From Promethearchaeota archaeon (GTDB lineage Archaea; Asgardarchaeota; Lokiarchaeia; Sigyniarchaeales; SOKP01), in the NCBI GenBank assembly GCA_019058445.1, contig JAHPZA010000010.1:310001-374000 (forward strand): a DNA stretch of 64,000 nucleotides. Direction: 5' to 3'. The position numbers were made by a program, and so were the translations under genes. The notes beneath the pieces are model-generated. The model searched no databases. It had not been told where the DNA came from and saw only the letters and a program-made list of their open reading frames with translations. Below are positions 36,682-45,246 of this stretch, piece after piece (the stretch's first letter is position 1; every line of letters starts with the position of its first letter).

Positions 36682-37509
36682 ATGATTTTTGATCGATTAA
36701 TTAATAATTTCCAACAAACATATGCTATAGTCATTAAAAGTATTAAACTGAAATTAAGATTCAAGACGAAACTTTTTCTTAAATTAATTAGTCCCATTTG
36801 GTCTTTTGTTATGCCTTTAATAGTCTTAGGAAAAATATTTGAAATAACAAGTGGTAAATCTCTTGGGATATGGACTAGTGAAACATTATTATTTTTTATT
36901 CTGACAGGATTCTGTATTGGGCTTGCTGCTAGTTTAATCCACGAATATTATAAAATGTTGCGCGATGAAAAATACTGGAAAACACTCCCAGCAATTCTAC
37001 TCTCCCCATTTAATAGATATAACTTTTTAATGGCAGTTTTTATTGAAGAAATCATTTACTTCGCAGTTCCTATAATGATTGTATTTATAATTCTTCTATT
37101 TATTTATCCTACATCGATTATTTCTTTTTTGGTTGCTTTCTTAATTTTCTTTGCAGGATGTATCTTACTAGCTTCTTTAGGTTTAATCATAGGATCTTTC
37201 AGTCTTTCAGCAGAAAGTGCTATGACGTGGGTTGCCTTCTTAGTCCATTTTATACTAATGTTTAGTTGTTACAACTATCCACGAGAGATGTTTCCACCAG
37301 CTATAACTTTCTTTATTATAATTAATCCGTTTTACTACTATTGGGACTTGATGCGAATTGTATGGTTATTTGGTATCGAGTTTGTCTTATTCAATCCAGC
37401 TTATTTGGTTCACTTTATTATAATCATTGTCTTTTCTACTCTTTTCCCTATTATGAGTGTATATTTCTTTAACTATTTCTATAAAAAATATGGTATAGCG
37501 GGATATTAA
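36682..37509 (+). CDS. ABC-2 type permease, module 1 (subunit B)
   Basis: A 275-aa membrane protein with six predicted helices. Characteristic parts are KSIKLKLRFKTKLFLKLISP at the N-terminus, EKYWKTLPAILLSPFNRYNF in a cytoplasmic loop, YNYPREMFPPAITFF and INPFYYYWDLMRIVW. It ends KKYGIAGY, the same C-terminal motif as the other three permeases in the island. It is divergent from the ATPase/permease pair 34788-36546, from which it is separated by a short intergenic region, and is the likely second half of a heterodimeric channel. Its stop codon overlaps the ATG of the next gene (TAATG). Confidence 0.85.
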   Translation: MIFDRLINNFQQTYAIVIKSIKLKLRFKTKLFLKLISPIWSFVMPLIVLGKIFEITSGKSLGIWTSETLLFFILTGFCIGLAASLIHEYYKMLRDEKYWKTLPAILLSPFNRYNFLMAVFIEEIIYFAVPIMIVFIILLFIYPTSIISFLVAFLIFFAGCILLASLGLIIGSFSLSAESAMTWVAFLVHFILMFSCYNYPREMFPPAITFFIIINPFYYYWDLMRIVWLFGIEFVLFNPAYLVHFIIIIVFSTLFPIMSVYFFNYFYKKYGIAGY

Positions 37510-38651
37510 TGATTCAAGTAGATTGTATATATTATGAAGGAGAAATTCCTTGTAAGTTTCATAAAAAATATCAAGTAGAATGTAATGAGTATTGCCAATA
37601 CTATAAAAAAATAGGAAAAAGAATTTTATTAATTAAGAAAGATGCACTCGGAGATGTTCTAAGAACAACTCCAATATTACATTCAATTAAAGAAAAATAT
37701 GGTGAGGATACTCATATCACTTGGTTGACGGCCCCGAATGCTGTATCTCTTTTAGAGAATAATATATTTATCCAAAAAGTGTACCAATTTGATTTTAAAT
37801 CAGTTTTACTGTTAGAAATTGAAGAATTTGATATTTTATTTAACTTAGATAAGGATAAACCCGCATTAGCATTAGCAAAAAAAGTGAAAGCAAAAGAAAA
37901 ATATGGTTTTACTTTAACTAAAATGGGAAATCTCACTACTTTTGATAAAAATGAGCAATATGCTCATAGATTGGGTATTTCTGATAAATTAAAAAAAAAG
38001 AACATTAAGTCTTATCAAGAAATAATTACCGATCTCTTAAAGTTGCCATACTCAAAAGAATATAAATATATTCTAAATATACCTCAAAAAGAAGAAATGA
38101 TTGAGTTTCTTTGTGAAAGGTATAATATAAATAGAAATTCTAAAATAATTGGGTATGTAACTGGAGCAGGTCCAAAATTTTTAACAAAAATATGGCCTAA
38201 AGATAATTTTATTGAACTTGGTTTGAGTTTAATAAAAAGTAAAAATTATACAGTCTTATTATTTGGAGCTGAGTCGGAAAGAGAGCTTAATCAAGAGATT
38301 TTCAACATATTTCAATCAAAATTAAATTCTTCATTAAAAACTAAAATAATTGATACTTGTTGTAATAATACTCTCTTAGAGTATGCAGCATTAATATCTT
38401 TATGTAATTTAATTATTACGGGCGATACCTTAGGACTTCATTTAGCGATTTCATTACAGATTCCCTCAATCTCTTTTTATGGACCAACTAGCGCTAGTGA
38501 AATTGATTTATATGAAACAGGTATTAAAATAATCGCTGATTCAGAATGTCTTTTATGTTATAAAAAAAACTGTGACAGAGAAGACTTTTGCTTATCAAGT
38601 ATCAAACCTGAAGAAGTATACAAAAAAATTTTGAAATTGCTTAAAGAATAG
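37509..38651 (+). CDS. GT9-family (heptosyltransferase-like) glycosyltransferase with cysteine clusters
   Basis: A 380-aa GT9 protein. The first 30 residues hold four cysteines (C6, C15, C25, C29). The GT9 start RILLIKKDALGDVLRTTPIL follows, then TWLTAPNAVSLLENN; the donor half has GYVTGAGPKFLTKIWPKDNF and ITGDTLGLHLAISLQIPSIS. A second cluster (CLLCYKKNCDREDFC) lies near the C-terminus. The terminal cysteines recall bacterial GT9 homologues and may bind a metal. The enzyme probably adds a heptose-like or other sugar from an NDP donor. Translation is coupled to the ABC permease through a TAATG overlap, tying this sugar to the exported polymer. Confidence 0.85.
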   Translation: MIQVDCIYYEGEIPCKFHKKYQVECNEYCQYYKKIGKRILLIKKDALGDVLRTTPILHSIKEKYGEDTHITWLTAPNAVSLLENNIFIQKVYQFDFKSVLLLEIEEFDILFNLDKDKPALALAKKVKAKEKYGFTLTKMGNLTTFDKNEQYAHRLGISDKLKKKNIKSYQEIITDLLKLPYSKEYKYILNIPQKEEMIEFLCERYNINRNSKIIGYVTGAGPKFLTKIWPKDNFIELGLSLIKSKNYTVLLFGAESERELNQEIFNIFQSKLNSSLKTKIIDTCCNNTLLEYAALISLCNLIITGDTLGLHLAISLQIPSISFYGPTSASEIDLYETGIKIIADSECLLCYKKNCDREDFCLSSIKPEEVYKKILKLLKE

Positions 38652-38666
38652 GACTATAAAAAGTAA

Positions 38667-39602
38667 CTAAAATGAGTAATCTTTCATATATTCAGTAAAT
38701 TCTTTCTTTTTCATATAATCTTCAATAAGGTCCAAATCATCTTTTGTCCAATTTTCCTCATATCTGCGTTTATGCGGTTTTGTATTTATTATTGCATCAC
38801 AAACTTCAAGGTAATCTAATGGGACCTCAACTCCTAAAAAAGAGCATATTTCCTTTAATATACTCTTAGGATTTTCAAGAAGAGACTCGTGTTTATAAAA
38901 ATATGTTTGATCTTTATCCAATTTATTTCTAATCAGATGGAAAACTTTAATATTACAAAAATATCTTTTTATTACAGAGTTCATGGATAATTTATGTTTC
39001 AATACACTATACATAGCTGAAATATTATCATACGGGTTTCGTAGAACACATATGATTTTTAGATTTTTTTTTAATATCTCTACTATTTTTAGGAATAATT
39101 TAGGTTCGAATCTTATAAATTGAATGTTTCCCTCTCCTTGTTTATCGCCAATTATTGTTAGCTTATCATAATTCCCAGCGAATTTATATGGGATATTATA
39201 GTTATATCCTGTTTGAAATCTACTTTTGCGTTCACTTAATTTTCGAGAATTCGATAATATCATACTATAAATGCGTTTATAATCAAAATTGAGATATTCG
39301 AAATAATGCAGAACATTTAACTCATGAGAAACAACAATATTTGGATGTGCATCTAAGATAGATCCAATCAGACTATGCCCACTTCTTGGATTACACATAA
39401 ATAAAAGGAAATATTTAATATCGTCAAATATAGTATTTTCATATTTCTTACCACCATCAGAGAAATCAAATAAGTATTTTAGCTTCGCTTTTAAACGGGG
39501 CTGAGAATCATTCCCCAACAGAAAGGAAATATACTTTTTTAAGGTACCCAAAAAATTGGTCTTTAATTCACTAACAATTCTTTTGCGATCTCTTATTAAC
39601 AT
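38667..39602 (-). CDS. Sulfotransferase family protein
   Basis: A 311-aa protein with LLFMCNPRSGHSLIGSILDAHP (the 5'-phosphosulfate loop has the form N-P-R-S-G-H-S) and CVLRNPYDNISAMYSVL as the 3'-phosphate motif. The late segment KEICSFLGVEVPLDYLEVCD and RRYEENWTKDDLDLIEDY matches the usual end of the fold. It is the third sulfotransferase of the island and probably acts on glycans exported by the neighbouring ABC module. It forms a minus-strand group with 39697 and 40454. Convergent with the GT9 gene, 15 nt apart. Confidence 0.82.
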   Translation of the reverse strand: MLIRDRKRIVSELKTNFLGTLKKYISFLLGNDSQPRLKAKLKYLFDFSDGGKKYENTIFDDIKYFLLFMCNPRSGHSLIGSILDAHPNIVVSHELNVLHYFEYLNFDYKRIYSMILSNSRKLSERKSRFQTGYNYNIPYKFAGNYDKLTIIGDKQGEGNIQFIRFEPKLFLKIVEILKKNLKIICVLRNPYDNISAMYSVLKHKLSMNSVIKRYFCNIKVFHLIRNKLDKDQTYFYKHESLLENPKSILKEICSFLGVEVPLDYLEVCDAIINTKPHKRRYEENWTKDDLDLIEDYMKKKEFTEYMKDYSF

Positions 39603-39696
39603 CCCACCAATGAATCTTTTTGATACTAGAAATTTAGTCTTTAAGTATTTTCTATCTAATATTATCTATCACCTCTATTTTAATGATACAACTGTT

Positions 39697-40491
39697 TTAA
39701 GGAGTCAATTGGTCCCTTACTCTCCTTATATGAAACATAATTTGTTCTTCTAAAAATTTATTTAAAATGGAAGCTAGTTTTGCTCTAATTTTGTAACTAG
39801 TAGAGATTTGTTTCCTATAGTCTTCTTTTATGATAATATTTTTACAATACCTTTCCCAGGGCGTTCCATATACTCTATTTTCAAGTTCGTCTTCTCTTTG
39901 ATAAATGAAATTACAATTTATCTTATTACTTAAAGCTACCATTGACATTAAACCAAAAAAGCCAATAAAATATTTCGAATTTTGAATAATACTAAAGGTA
40001 TCAAAAAGAGTAGTTTTATTAATCAAATTAATACAATTTTTTAAACCTTCAAACTTTTTAGATGTACCTATAAGAATTACCTTATATTTTGAGGTTTTAA
40101 TTATGTTTTCGATTACTTTAATAGGAATTTCTTTTTTCTGTTCTTCACGACCAGATTTCGGTTGAAGGACTATATAAGGAAAGTCAAAATGATAATTTGA
40201 ATTGAATTGGAAATTAGGGAAAAAATTCATTTCAATATCCTCAGGGTCTCCCGGACACCTTTTGGTAAAATGCATAAGAAATGGATATTTTTTATCACAT
40301 ATCCGATCTTTAGACCAACAAAATTTTATTTCGGATATATTTGGGATAAGTAAAAAAATTTCGCGAATTATACTATGCCATTCTGGATGACTAGTACTAT
40401 GAAGTAGTTTAATATTTTCTTTCACCGTACTAAATTTACAACAATAAATATAACTATCTCCTAATGTCCCGGTTGTATTTATTATTCTCAT
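39697..40491 (-). CDS. GT9-like glycosyltransferase (divergent)
   Basis: A 264-aa protein starting MRIINTTGTLGDSYIYCC, like the G-D-x-V/Y start of GT9 enzymes. The donor half has YIVLQPKSGREEQKKEIP, KVILIGTSKKFEGLKNCI and NSKYFIGFFGLMSMVALSNK, matching the GT9 order of VLIG, then a D/G-rich loop. It is shorter than typical GT9 proteins (about 340-380 aa). The start lies inside the 3' end of the upstream gene (40454), overlapping it by 38 nt, which suggests translational coupling. Function as a glycosyltransferase is likely, substrate unknown. Confidence 0.65.
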   Translation of the reverse strand: MRIINTTGTLGDSYIYCCKFSTVKENIKLLHSTSHPEWHSIIREIFLLIPNISEIKFCWSKDRICDKKYPFLMHFTKRCPGDPEDIEMNFFPNFQFNSNYHFDFPYIVLQPKSGREEQKKEIPIKVIENIIKTSKYKVILIGTSKKFEGLKNCINLINKTTLFDTFSIIQNSKYFIGFFGLMSMVALSNKINCNFIYQREDELENRVYGTPWERYCKNIIIKEDYRKQISTSYKIRAKLASILNKFLEEQIMFHIRRVRDQLTP

Positions 40492-41530
40492 AAATATTTC
40501 GTTTTTTGACTTTATTTAATAATCTTTTTAATCTCCTATTTCTATCTAAGAAAATTTTAATTTTAACAAAATATTTTTGCCATATTATAAAATCCTTAAT
40601 AGAAGTAAGAATTCTTTGTAAATTAATTTCGTTTTTTTCAGCAATTATTTGGTTTACTACTTTTAAATAAATTTTATAATTTGGTTTTTCTTTCATATAT
40701 ATTCTATAATCGGAAATCTTCTTTAAAGGACTGCTTTCAATTAAATCTGGATGTTTTTCATTATAATGGAATAAACCATGACCATTTTTTTCTATTGCAT
40801 CTTCTTTTGTAATCCAGAATCCAAAATTACCAGTTAGTTCCTGATTTTTCTGCATCCAAATTTCTTCATTCTGTGGATCATAATTATTATATATTTTCCT
40901 ATACCACATAAATTTATAAATAAAGTCATCTAACAACCAGAGAATTCCCTTTAATTGTTCTCCTGTCAACATACTATAATGAAACATAGGATTTTCATGG
41001 AGTAAGGTAATAATCTTCTTTGGTCTTGGATTTATTTTCTGTGTGGGAGTAAAATAAGGATTATCATCTGTTATTTTCAAAATTCTACCATGAGTAAAGA
41101 GAATATAATAATTTAAATTTATACAAAAAAATCTAGCTACCACTTTAATTTCATCAAAATCCTTATTACTTTCGATGTAATCCATAATCTCTTCAATAGA
41201 TTCTTTTGAATAGAATTCATCAACATCTAAAATCCATAAAAGATTTCCCTTTTTTATATTTTCGCTTGCTTTGAGCATATGATTAAAAGTTTCAGCTCGA
41301 TTTTGTTTTCTACTGAGGGCTGGATTTCTGACTATTGAAACAACTTTAATTTTTTTATGATTTAGATATTTTCTTGCAATATCATAAGTTTTATCTTCAA
41401 TTCTTTGAAAATATTTATCGTAAGCTCCAATAGCTATAATTAATTCATCTACTAAATCTAGCGCTTGTTTAATACTTATTTCAATCCAATCCTCGCAAGC
41501 CCACGCAGTTAATAAACCTATAATTTTCAT
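40454..41530 (-). CDS. GT2-like glycosyltransferase
   Basis: A 358-aa protein beginning MKIIGLLTAWACEDWIEISI and continuing LDLVDELIIAIGAYDK. It has LWILDVDEFYSKESIEEIM (the metal-binding D-x-D of GT-A enzymes at LDVDE) and GNFGFWITKEDAIEKNGHGL further on. This matches family 2-like transferases in which the start of the fold is followed by a DVDE site. The C-terminal 90 residues are basic and contain hydrophobic stretches. It ends in a lysine/asparagine-rich tail overlapping the next gene. It heads the minus-strand group 40454-38667; the gap upstream holds an ABC-ATPase remnant. Confidence 0.75.
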   Translation of the reverse strand: MKIIGLLTAWACEDWIEISIKQALDLVDELIIAIGAYDKYFQRIEDKTYDIARKYLNHKKIKVVSIVRNPALSRKQNRAETFNHMLKASENIKKGNLLWILDVDEFYSKESIEEIMDYIESNKDFDEIKVVARFFCINLNYYILFTHGRILKITDDNPYFTPTQKINPRPKKIITLLHENPMFHYSMLTGEQLKGILWLLDDFIYKFMWYRKIYNNYDPQNEEIWMQKNQELTGNFGFWITKEDAIEKNGHGLFHYNEKHPDLIESSPLKKISDYRIYMKEKPNYKIYLKVVNQIIAEKNEINLQRILTSIKDFIIWQKYFVKIKIFLDRNRRLKRLLNKVKKRNIYENNKYNRDIRR

Positions 41531-41788
41531 TCATTAAAGGAGTATTTTATTACTAAACATTAATTACAATATTATAAAAGAATTAAAACGCTCTTAAATA
41601 GATTTTTCTGAACGCTTAAAGATGATAATGGTTAAGAGACAGTCTTGTCAACGACATCTTCAGTTATGAGTAAATTCGGTTGTTTTCAATATTATTGTTC
41701 AATAATGGGATGGTTATGAATAGATATAGGATAATTTAGACCTGTTGCAATTTTTACAAAAAAAACATAAACTAAAATTTGAATAGAT
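41531..41788. other. Intergenic region upstream of a glycosyltransferase operon
   Basis: About 260 nt without a supported gene. Several short open frames on both strands contain stops and no recognisable protein similarity. It separates the start of the minus-strand GT2-like gene from the ATPase remnant at 41789 and should carry the GT2-like operon's promoter. Confidence 0.4.
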
Positions 41789-41990
41789 TTATGCTAATTC
41801 TATAAAAACATCCTCTAACGTAGGTTCAATTTCGTGTATTTTATTAAATGGGTATTTTCCTAAGCATGTAAGTAATTTAGGGTAATATATGAAATCAGAA
41901 TCCTTCGAAAACGTGGGATTATTCAAAAAAACATCAAGTTTTTTTTTAAACTTAGATATTAAATTTATAACTTTTAAGGATTTAATCTGA
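41789..41990 (-). pseudogene. 3' remnant of an ABC-ATPase gene
   Basis: Directly downstream of the ATPase at 41992, in a different reading frame, the minus strand encodes about 65 residues. The end reads YYPKLLTCLGKYPFNKIHEI and then EPTLEDVFIELA-stop. The intact neighbour ends YYPTFLTCLGKYPVQRVQEI then ELTLDDVFVELS-stop. The match covers the last ~60 residues of the regulatory domain but no nucleotide-binding motifs, and has no start codon. It is a leftover C-terminus of another copy, from a tandem duplication and deletion. Confidence 0.85.
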
Positions 41991-41991
41991 T

Positions 41992-42912
41992 TTATGATAA
42001 CTCAACAAATACATCATCAAGCGTGAGTTCAATTTCTTGTACTCTTTGGACAGGATATTTTCCTAAACAAGTTAAAAATGTAGGATAATATTTATAATCT
42101 GAAATTGAGACCACAAATCCATTCTTACTTTTTGAAATATTCTTAATATAATTTAAACTTCGTAATTCATTTTCCAATTCAAGTTTTTTAGCTCTATCGA
42201 AGATATTGAAACGGATCTTTATAAATTCAGACAATAATTTTATATAGTTATCATGTGTGTCAACTTTTATTACATTTCCTTTATTCAGAAAGGCAATTCG
42301 TTCACATAACTGTTGTACTACATGCATTTGATGAGAAGTCAATAAAATAGTTTTATTTAGATCTAGAAGAATTTTAATAAGTTCTCTTGTTGTTTTTGGA
42401 TCTAATCCTAATAGAGGTTCATCTAAAAATAGAAGATCTGCATCAATTAATAATACCCTCGAAAGAGCAATCCTTAACTTTTGACCTCTTGAGAAATTTG
42501 AAACATAATCGCCTAGCTTATTATAAATTCCTAAATTTGTAGTTATATCTTTGATTTTTTGTTTGGCATTTTTTATTCGGTAAATTCTTGCGAAAAATTT
42601 TAAATTATCTAATCCAGTCATACGATAGTATATCATTTCATCTCCTAACATCAAACCAATTTTACGTTTAATCCTTTTAGCATTTTTTTGAAGATCTAAT
42701 CCAAAGATTTTAGCGCTCCCACTTGTAGGTTGTAAAAGGGTTGACAATATCGATACCAATGTAGTTTTACCAGCGCCATTAGGACCAAGCAACCCAAAAA
42801 TTTCTCCCTCATTAATAGAAATATTTATTTTATTTAAAGCTAAAATTCTTTCTCCATTTTTCAACCTATATTCTTTAGTTAAATCAAAAGTTTCAATTAT
42901 TTTTTCACTCAT
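41992..42912 (-). CDS. ABC-2 exporter ATPase (polysaccharide/lipid export), module 2
   Basis: A 306-aa ABC ATPase paralogous to the one at 34788. Walker A is GLLGPNGAGKTTLVSIL, signature FSRGQKLRIALSRVLL, Walker B DLLFLDEPLLGLDP and switch ILLTSHQMHVVQQL. The C-terminal domain ends YPVQRVQEIELTLDDVFVEL. It is preceded by its permease gene on the same strand (4-nt spacing) and followed by a decayed C-terminal copy. It should energise export with permeases 42916 and 45247. Both ATPases lack the long C-terminal O-antigen-binding domain of Wzt, so substrate recognition probably lies elsewhere. Confidence 0.92.
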   Translation of the reverse strand: MSEKIIETFDLTKEYRLKNGERILALNKINISINEGEIFGLLGPNGAGKTTLVSILSTLLQPTSGSAKIFGLDLQKNAKRIKRKIGLMLGDEMIYYRMTGLDNLKFFARIYRIKNAKQKIKDITTNLGIYNKLGDYVSNFSRGQKLRIALSRVLLIDADLLFLDEPLLGLDPKTTRELIKILLDLNKTILLTSHQMHVVQQLCERIAFLNKGNVIKVDTHDNYIKLLSEFIKIRFNIFDRAKKLELENELRSLNYIKNISKSKNGFVVSISDYKYYPTFLTCLGKYPVQRVQEIELTLDDVFVELS

Positions 42913-42915
42913 CCT

Positions 42916-43749
42916 TTAATAACCTGAAGAACCGTATTTACTATAAATTCTATAAAATAAATAGGAAGCTACAATTGGGGCAATAATTGTAAAAATGATT
43001 ACTATTATAATGTGATATATTGTAATGTAACTCAATGCTTCCTCATAATTTACACCAGCCCACCATGAAAGTCTTAGGAGATCAAAATAATAATATAATG
43101 GATTTATTCTAATGATAAAATGAATTTCTTTAGGAAATATCTCTATTGGATAAAAAACACAACTCACAAGTGAAATAAAGCTTATCCCTACTGCTAAAGA
43201 AGCAGATATATCCTCATTTACAATTTCAAATAAACCGAGGATAAATCCCATACTGGCAAATGTTAATGAAATACAAAATAAAATGATTAAAACTAGAAAT
43301 AAATTTATGAGAGGTATTGGATACAAGATAAAACATAATGCAATAATAAAAAGTAATGGAAAACTTTTTGAGATTAACCCAGATAATAAATATCCAACAA
43401 GAATATTGAATTTAGGAACTGGAGCAACAAATATAGCATTCAGTGTTTTCCATGTTTTTTCATCATAAAAAAGATCCTTATATGTCCAGAATAAAAAAAC
43501 TAAACATGAAATACAATAACCAAGTAATAAAAATAAGATATAATTTTTTGCTGAATAATAATTACTAAAAATATTTTCATTTATACTAAATAATGTTCTA
43601 AAAATTATATAAGGAAAAAATATAGATAATAATGGAGCAACAAATTCAACAACAAATTCTAATTTATATCTTGTATGTAATTTAATGTCCTTTACTGCTA
43701 AAGAATAAATTTGAATGAGATTTACTTTTAAATTTTCTCTTTTAAGCAT
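42916..43749 (-). CDS. ABC-2 type permease, module 2 (subunit A)
   Basis: A 277-aa membrane protein, the paralogue of 35713. It opens MLKRENLKVNLIQIYSLAVK and has KTLNAIFVAPVPKFNILVGY in a loop. INPLYYYFDLLRLSWWAGVN is near the C-terminus, which ends SKYGSSGY. Six helices are predicted. The order permease-ATPase on the minus strand, with a second permease divergent on the plus strand, is the same as in module 1, except that a glycosyltransferase gene (43897) now lies between the two permease genes. Confidence 0.87.
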   Translation of the reverse strand: MLKRENLKVNLIQIYSLAVKDIKLHTRYKLEFVVEFVAPLLSIFFPYIIFRTLFSINENIFSNYYSAKNYILFLLLGYCISCLVFLFWTYKDLFYDEKTWKTLNAIFVAPVPKFNILVGYLLSGLISKSFPLLFIIALCFILYPIPLINLFLVLIILFCISLTFASMGFILGLFEIVNEDISASLAVGISFISLVSCVFYPIEIFPKEIHFIIRINPLYYYFDLLRLSWWAGVNYEEALSYITIYHIIIVIIFTIIAPIVASYLFYRIYSKYGSSGY

Positions 43750-43896
43750 ACTAATTGTTGTTAATCTTTTAGCGAAAATTAATTTTTCTATAGAATAGAA
43801 TCTTATATTATTGAATTAATTTTCTAATTTCTCAAAATTTTTTTTAGAGCTTAATTTTAAGCGCATTTTTTTAATTTAATGAGACTAGTTTATTGA

Positions 43897-45063
43897 TTAT
43901 TTAGGAGTTATAATTTCAATAAAATGTTCACAGAATTTAGTCCTTCCTTCTCTTGTCCATAGCTTTTTATAAGATTCTTGTCCATTTTTGGCTACTTCTA
44001 AAAGTAATTTGGAGTCAGCTAATATTTCTGGAAAAATATCTACCCAATCTTCTAATTTCCACGGAATAGATATATAAGTTTCATTTTTTTTATAGAGATT
44101 AGGCCAAGTTTCTAAATGATCCATATCTGGTTTTATTAAAGCTGCACCAGCTATATATGACTCAAAATCACGATAACAAATTTCCCCCCATCCATATGGA
44201 CTAACCACAGTCTTTGATGTTCTCATAGTTCTTAAATAATTCTTTTTAGGTATTTTACCTAAAGAAAAATTTTTATTTGAATTATATCTCTCTTTAAGAG
44301 TTTTTAATAACTGATTACGCTGAAAATATATTAAGCCATATGATGATTTAATTGTATAATTTGCTGCTAAAATGGTTTTACGATTGATGTTTGGTTTATA
44401 ATATTTTAAATTAACATTCCTAGAAAATCCATACAATATTCTTGTTAATAAATTTGAATATCGGTAATCTTTAAAAGCAAAATTCCATGATAAATCAATT
44501 TTATTCTTAAAAATAGAAATAGATTCAAAACCTTTTTTGGATTCTAAATTTGCATCAAGACTATAATTTCTTGCATAATAATCTGTAAATAATCTTTTTC
44601 CATAGAGAGGTTTTTTATATATCTCACGATCCTTTAGTAATTGCTTCTTGAAGTATTTATCAACATACGGGATTATATCATAGTGGAAATGTCCTGTACT
44701 GTCTGAATTATCAAAATATAATAAGTAATCAACTTTTTTCCTTAAGTGATCAAGTAATGGAATAATCTCTTTTTTTTGTGTTTCATTTAAATATCCATAC
44801 TTGAAAATTAAATTATTGATTATTCTCGAATCAATCCCCACAGTTTTTGATAATTTTTTATTATGCAGGTTTGTAAAATTAAGAAATCGAATTTTAAGTC
44901 CCATATTTTTAAAGGTTTTCAAATTAAGCCATACTGGAAACCAATTTCCAGACCAAAAAGGAAAAGGAATATGTTGAAATTTTTGAAATTTTTGAAATTT
45001 CTGAAGTTTCGGATATTTTTGGTAACTAATAAGAGAGGGAATTATTAAATCAATTTTAAACAT
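43897..45063 (-). CDS. Glycosyltransferase-like protein (Glyco_trans_1_2 / exostosin-like C-terminus)
   Basis: A 388-aa protein of which only the last third is clearly placed. MRTSKTVVSPYGWGEICYRD and FESYIAGAALIKPDMDHLET match the donor-site end of GT-B enzymes related to CgeB and exostosin families, where a conserved P-x-G-x-G-E is followed by a Phe-Glu. The first 130 residues include a short KFQ repeat (see the 9-nt repeat) and a WSGNWFPVWLNLKTF block. Likely a glycosyltransferase inserted between the two permease genes of ABC module 2. Acceptor and donor unknown. Confidence 0.6.
   Translation of the reverse strand: MFKIDLIIPSLISYQKYPKLQKFQKFQKFQHIPFPFWSGNWFPVWLNLKTFKNMGLKIRFLNFTNLHNKKLSKTVGIDSRIINNLIFKYGYLNETQKKEIIPLLDHLRKKVDYLLYFDNSDSTGHFHYDIIPYVDKYFKKQLLKDREIYKKPLYGKRLFTDYYARNYSLDANLESKKGFESISIFKNKIDLSWNFAFKDYRYSNLLTRILYGFSRNVNLKYYKPNINRKTILAANYTIKSSYGLIYFQRNQLLKTLKERYNSNKNFSLGKIPKKNYLRTMRTSKTVVSPYGWGEICYRDFESYIAGAALIKPDMDHLETWPNLYKKNETYISIPWKLEDWVDIFPEILADSKLLLEVAKNGQESYKKLWTREGRTKFCEHFIEIITPK
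44974..45009. repeat. 9-nt tandem repeat inside a glycosyltransferase gene
   Basis: Three perfect copies of TTGAAATTT and a fourth degenerate copy (CTGAAGTTT). On the coding minus strand the unit encodes a K-F-Q triplet, giving LQKFQKFQKFQ near the protein's N-terminus. Being a multiple of three, copy-number changes keep the frame. Confidence 0.85.
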
Positions 45064-45246
45064 ATAAAATAACTAATTTCAGAAATAAATTTTTTTAATT
45101 TTTATTTTGTCACTTAAAATCAAACAAGCATGTTATTAAAATATTCTTTTTCAAGTTTCTTTATAAGAGTTTTAAACTATCATAATTTTTGTTTATAATT
45201 TCCATTAAAAAACCTTTAAAGTTTAATATCATTAGTATTTTTTAGA

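Noticed and set aside
41600..41770. Possible insertion-sequence end (GACCTGTTGCAA) and transposase-like scraps
   Set aside because: No inverted-repeat pair, target duplication or continuous transposase frame could be found; the resemblance is too weak.
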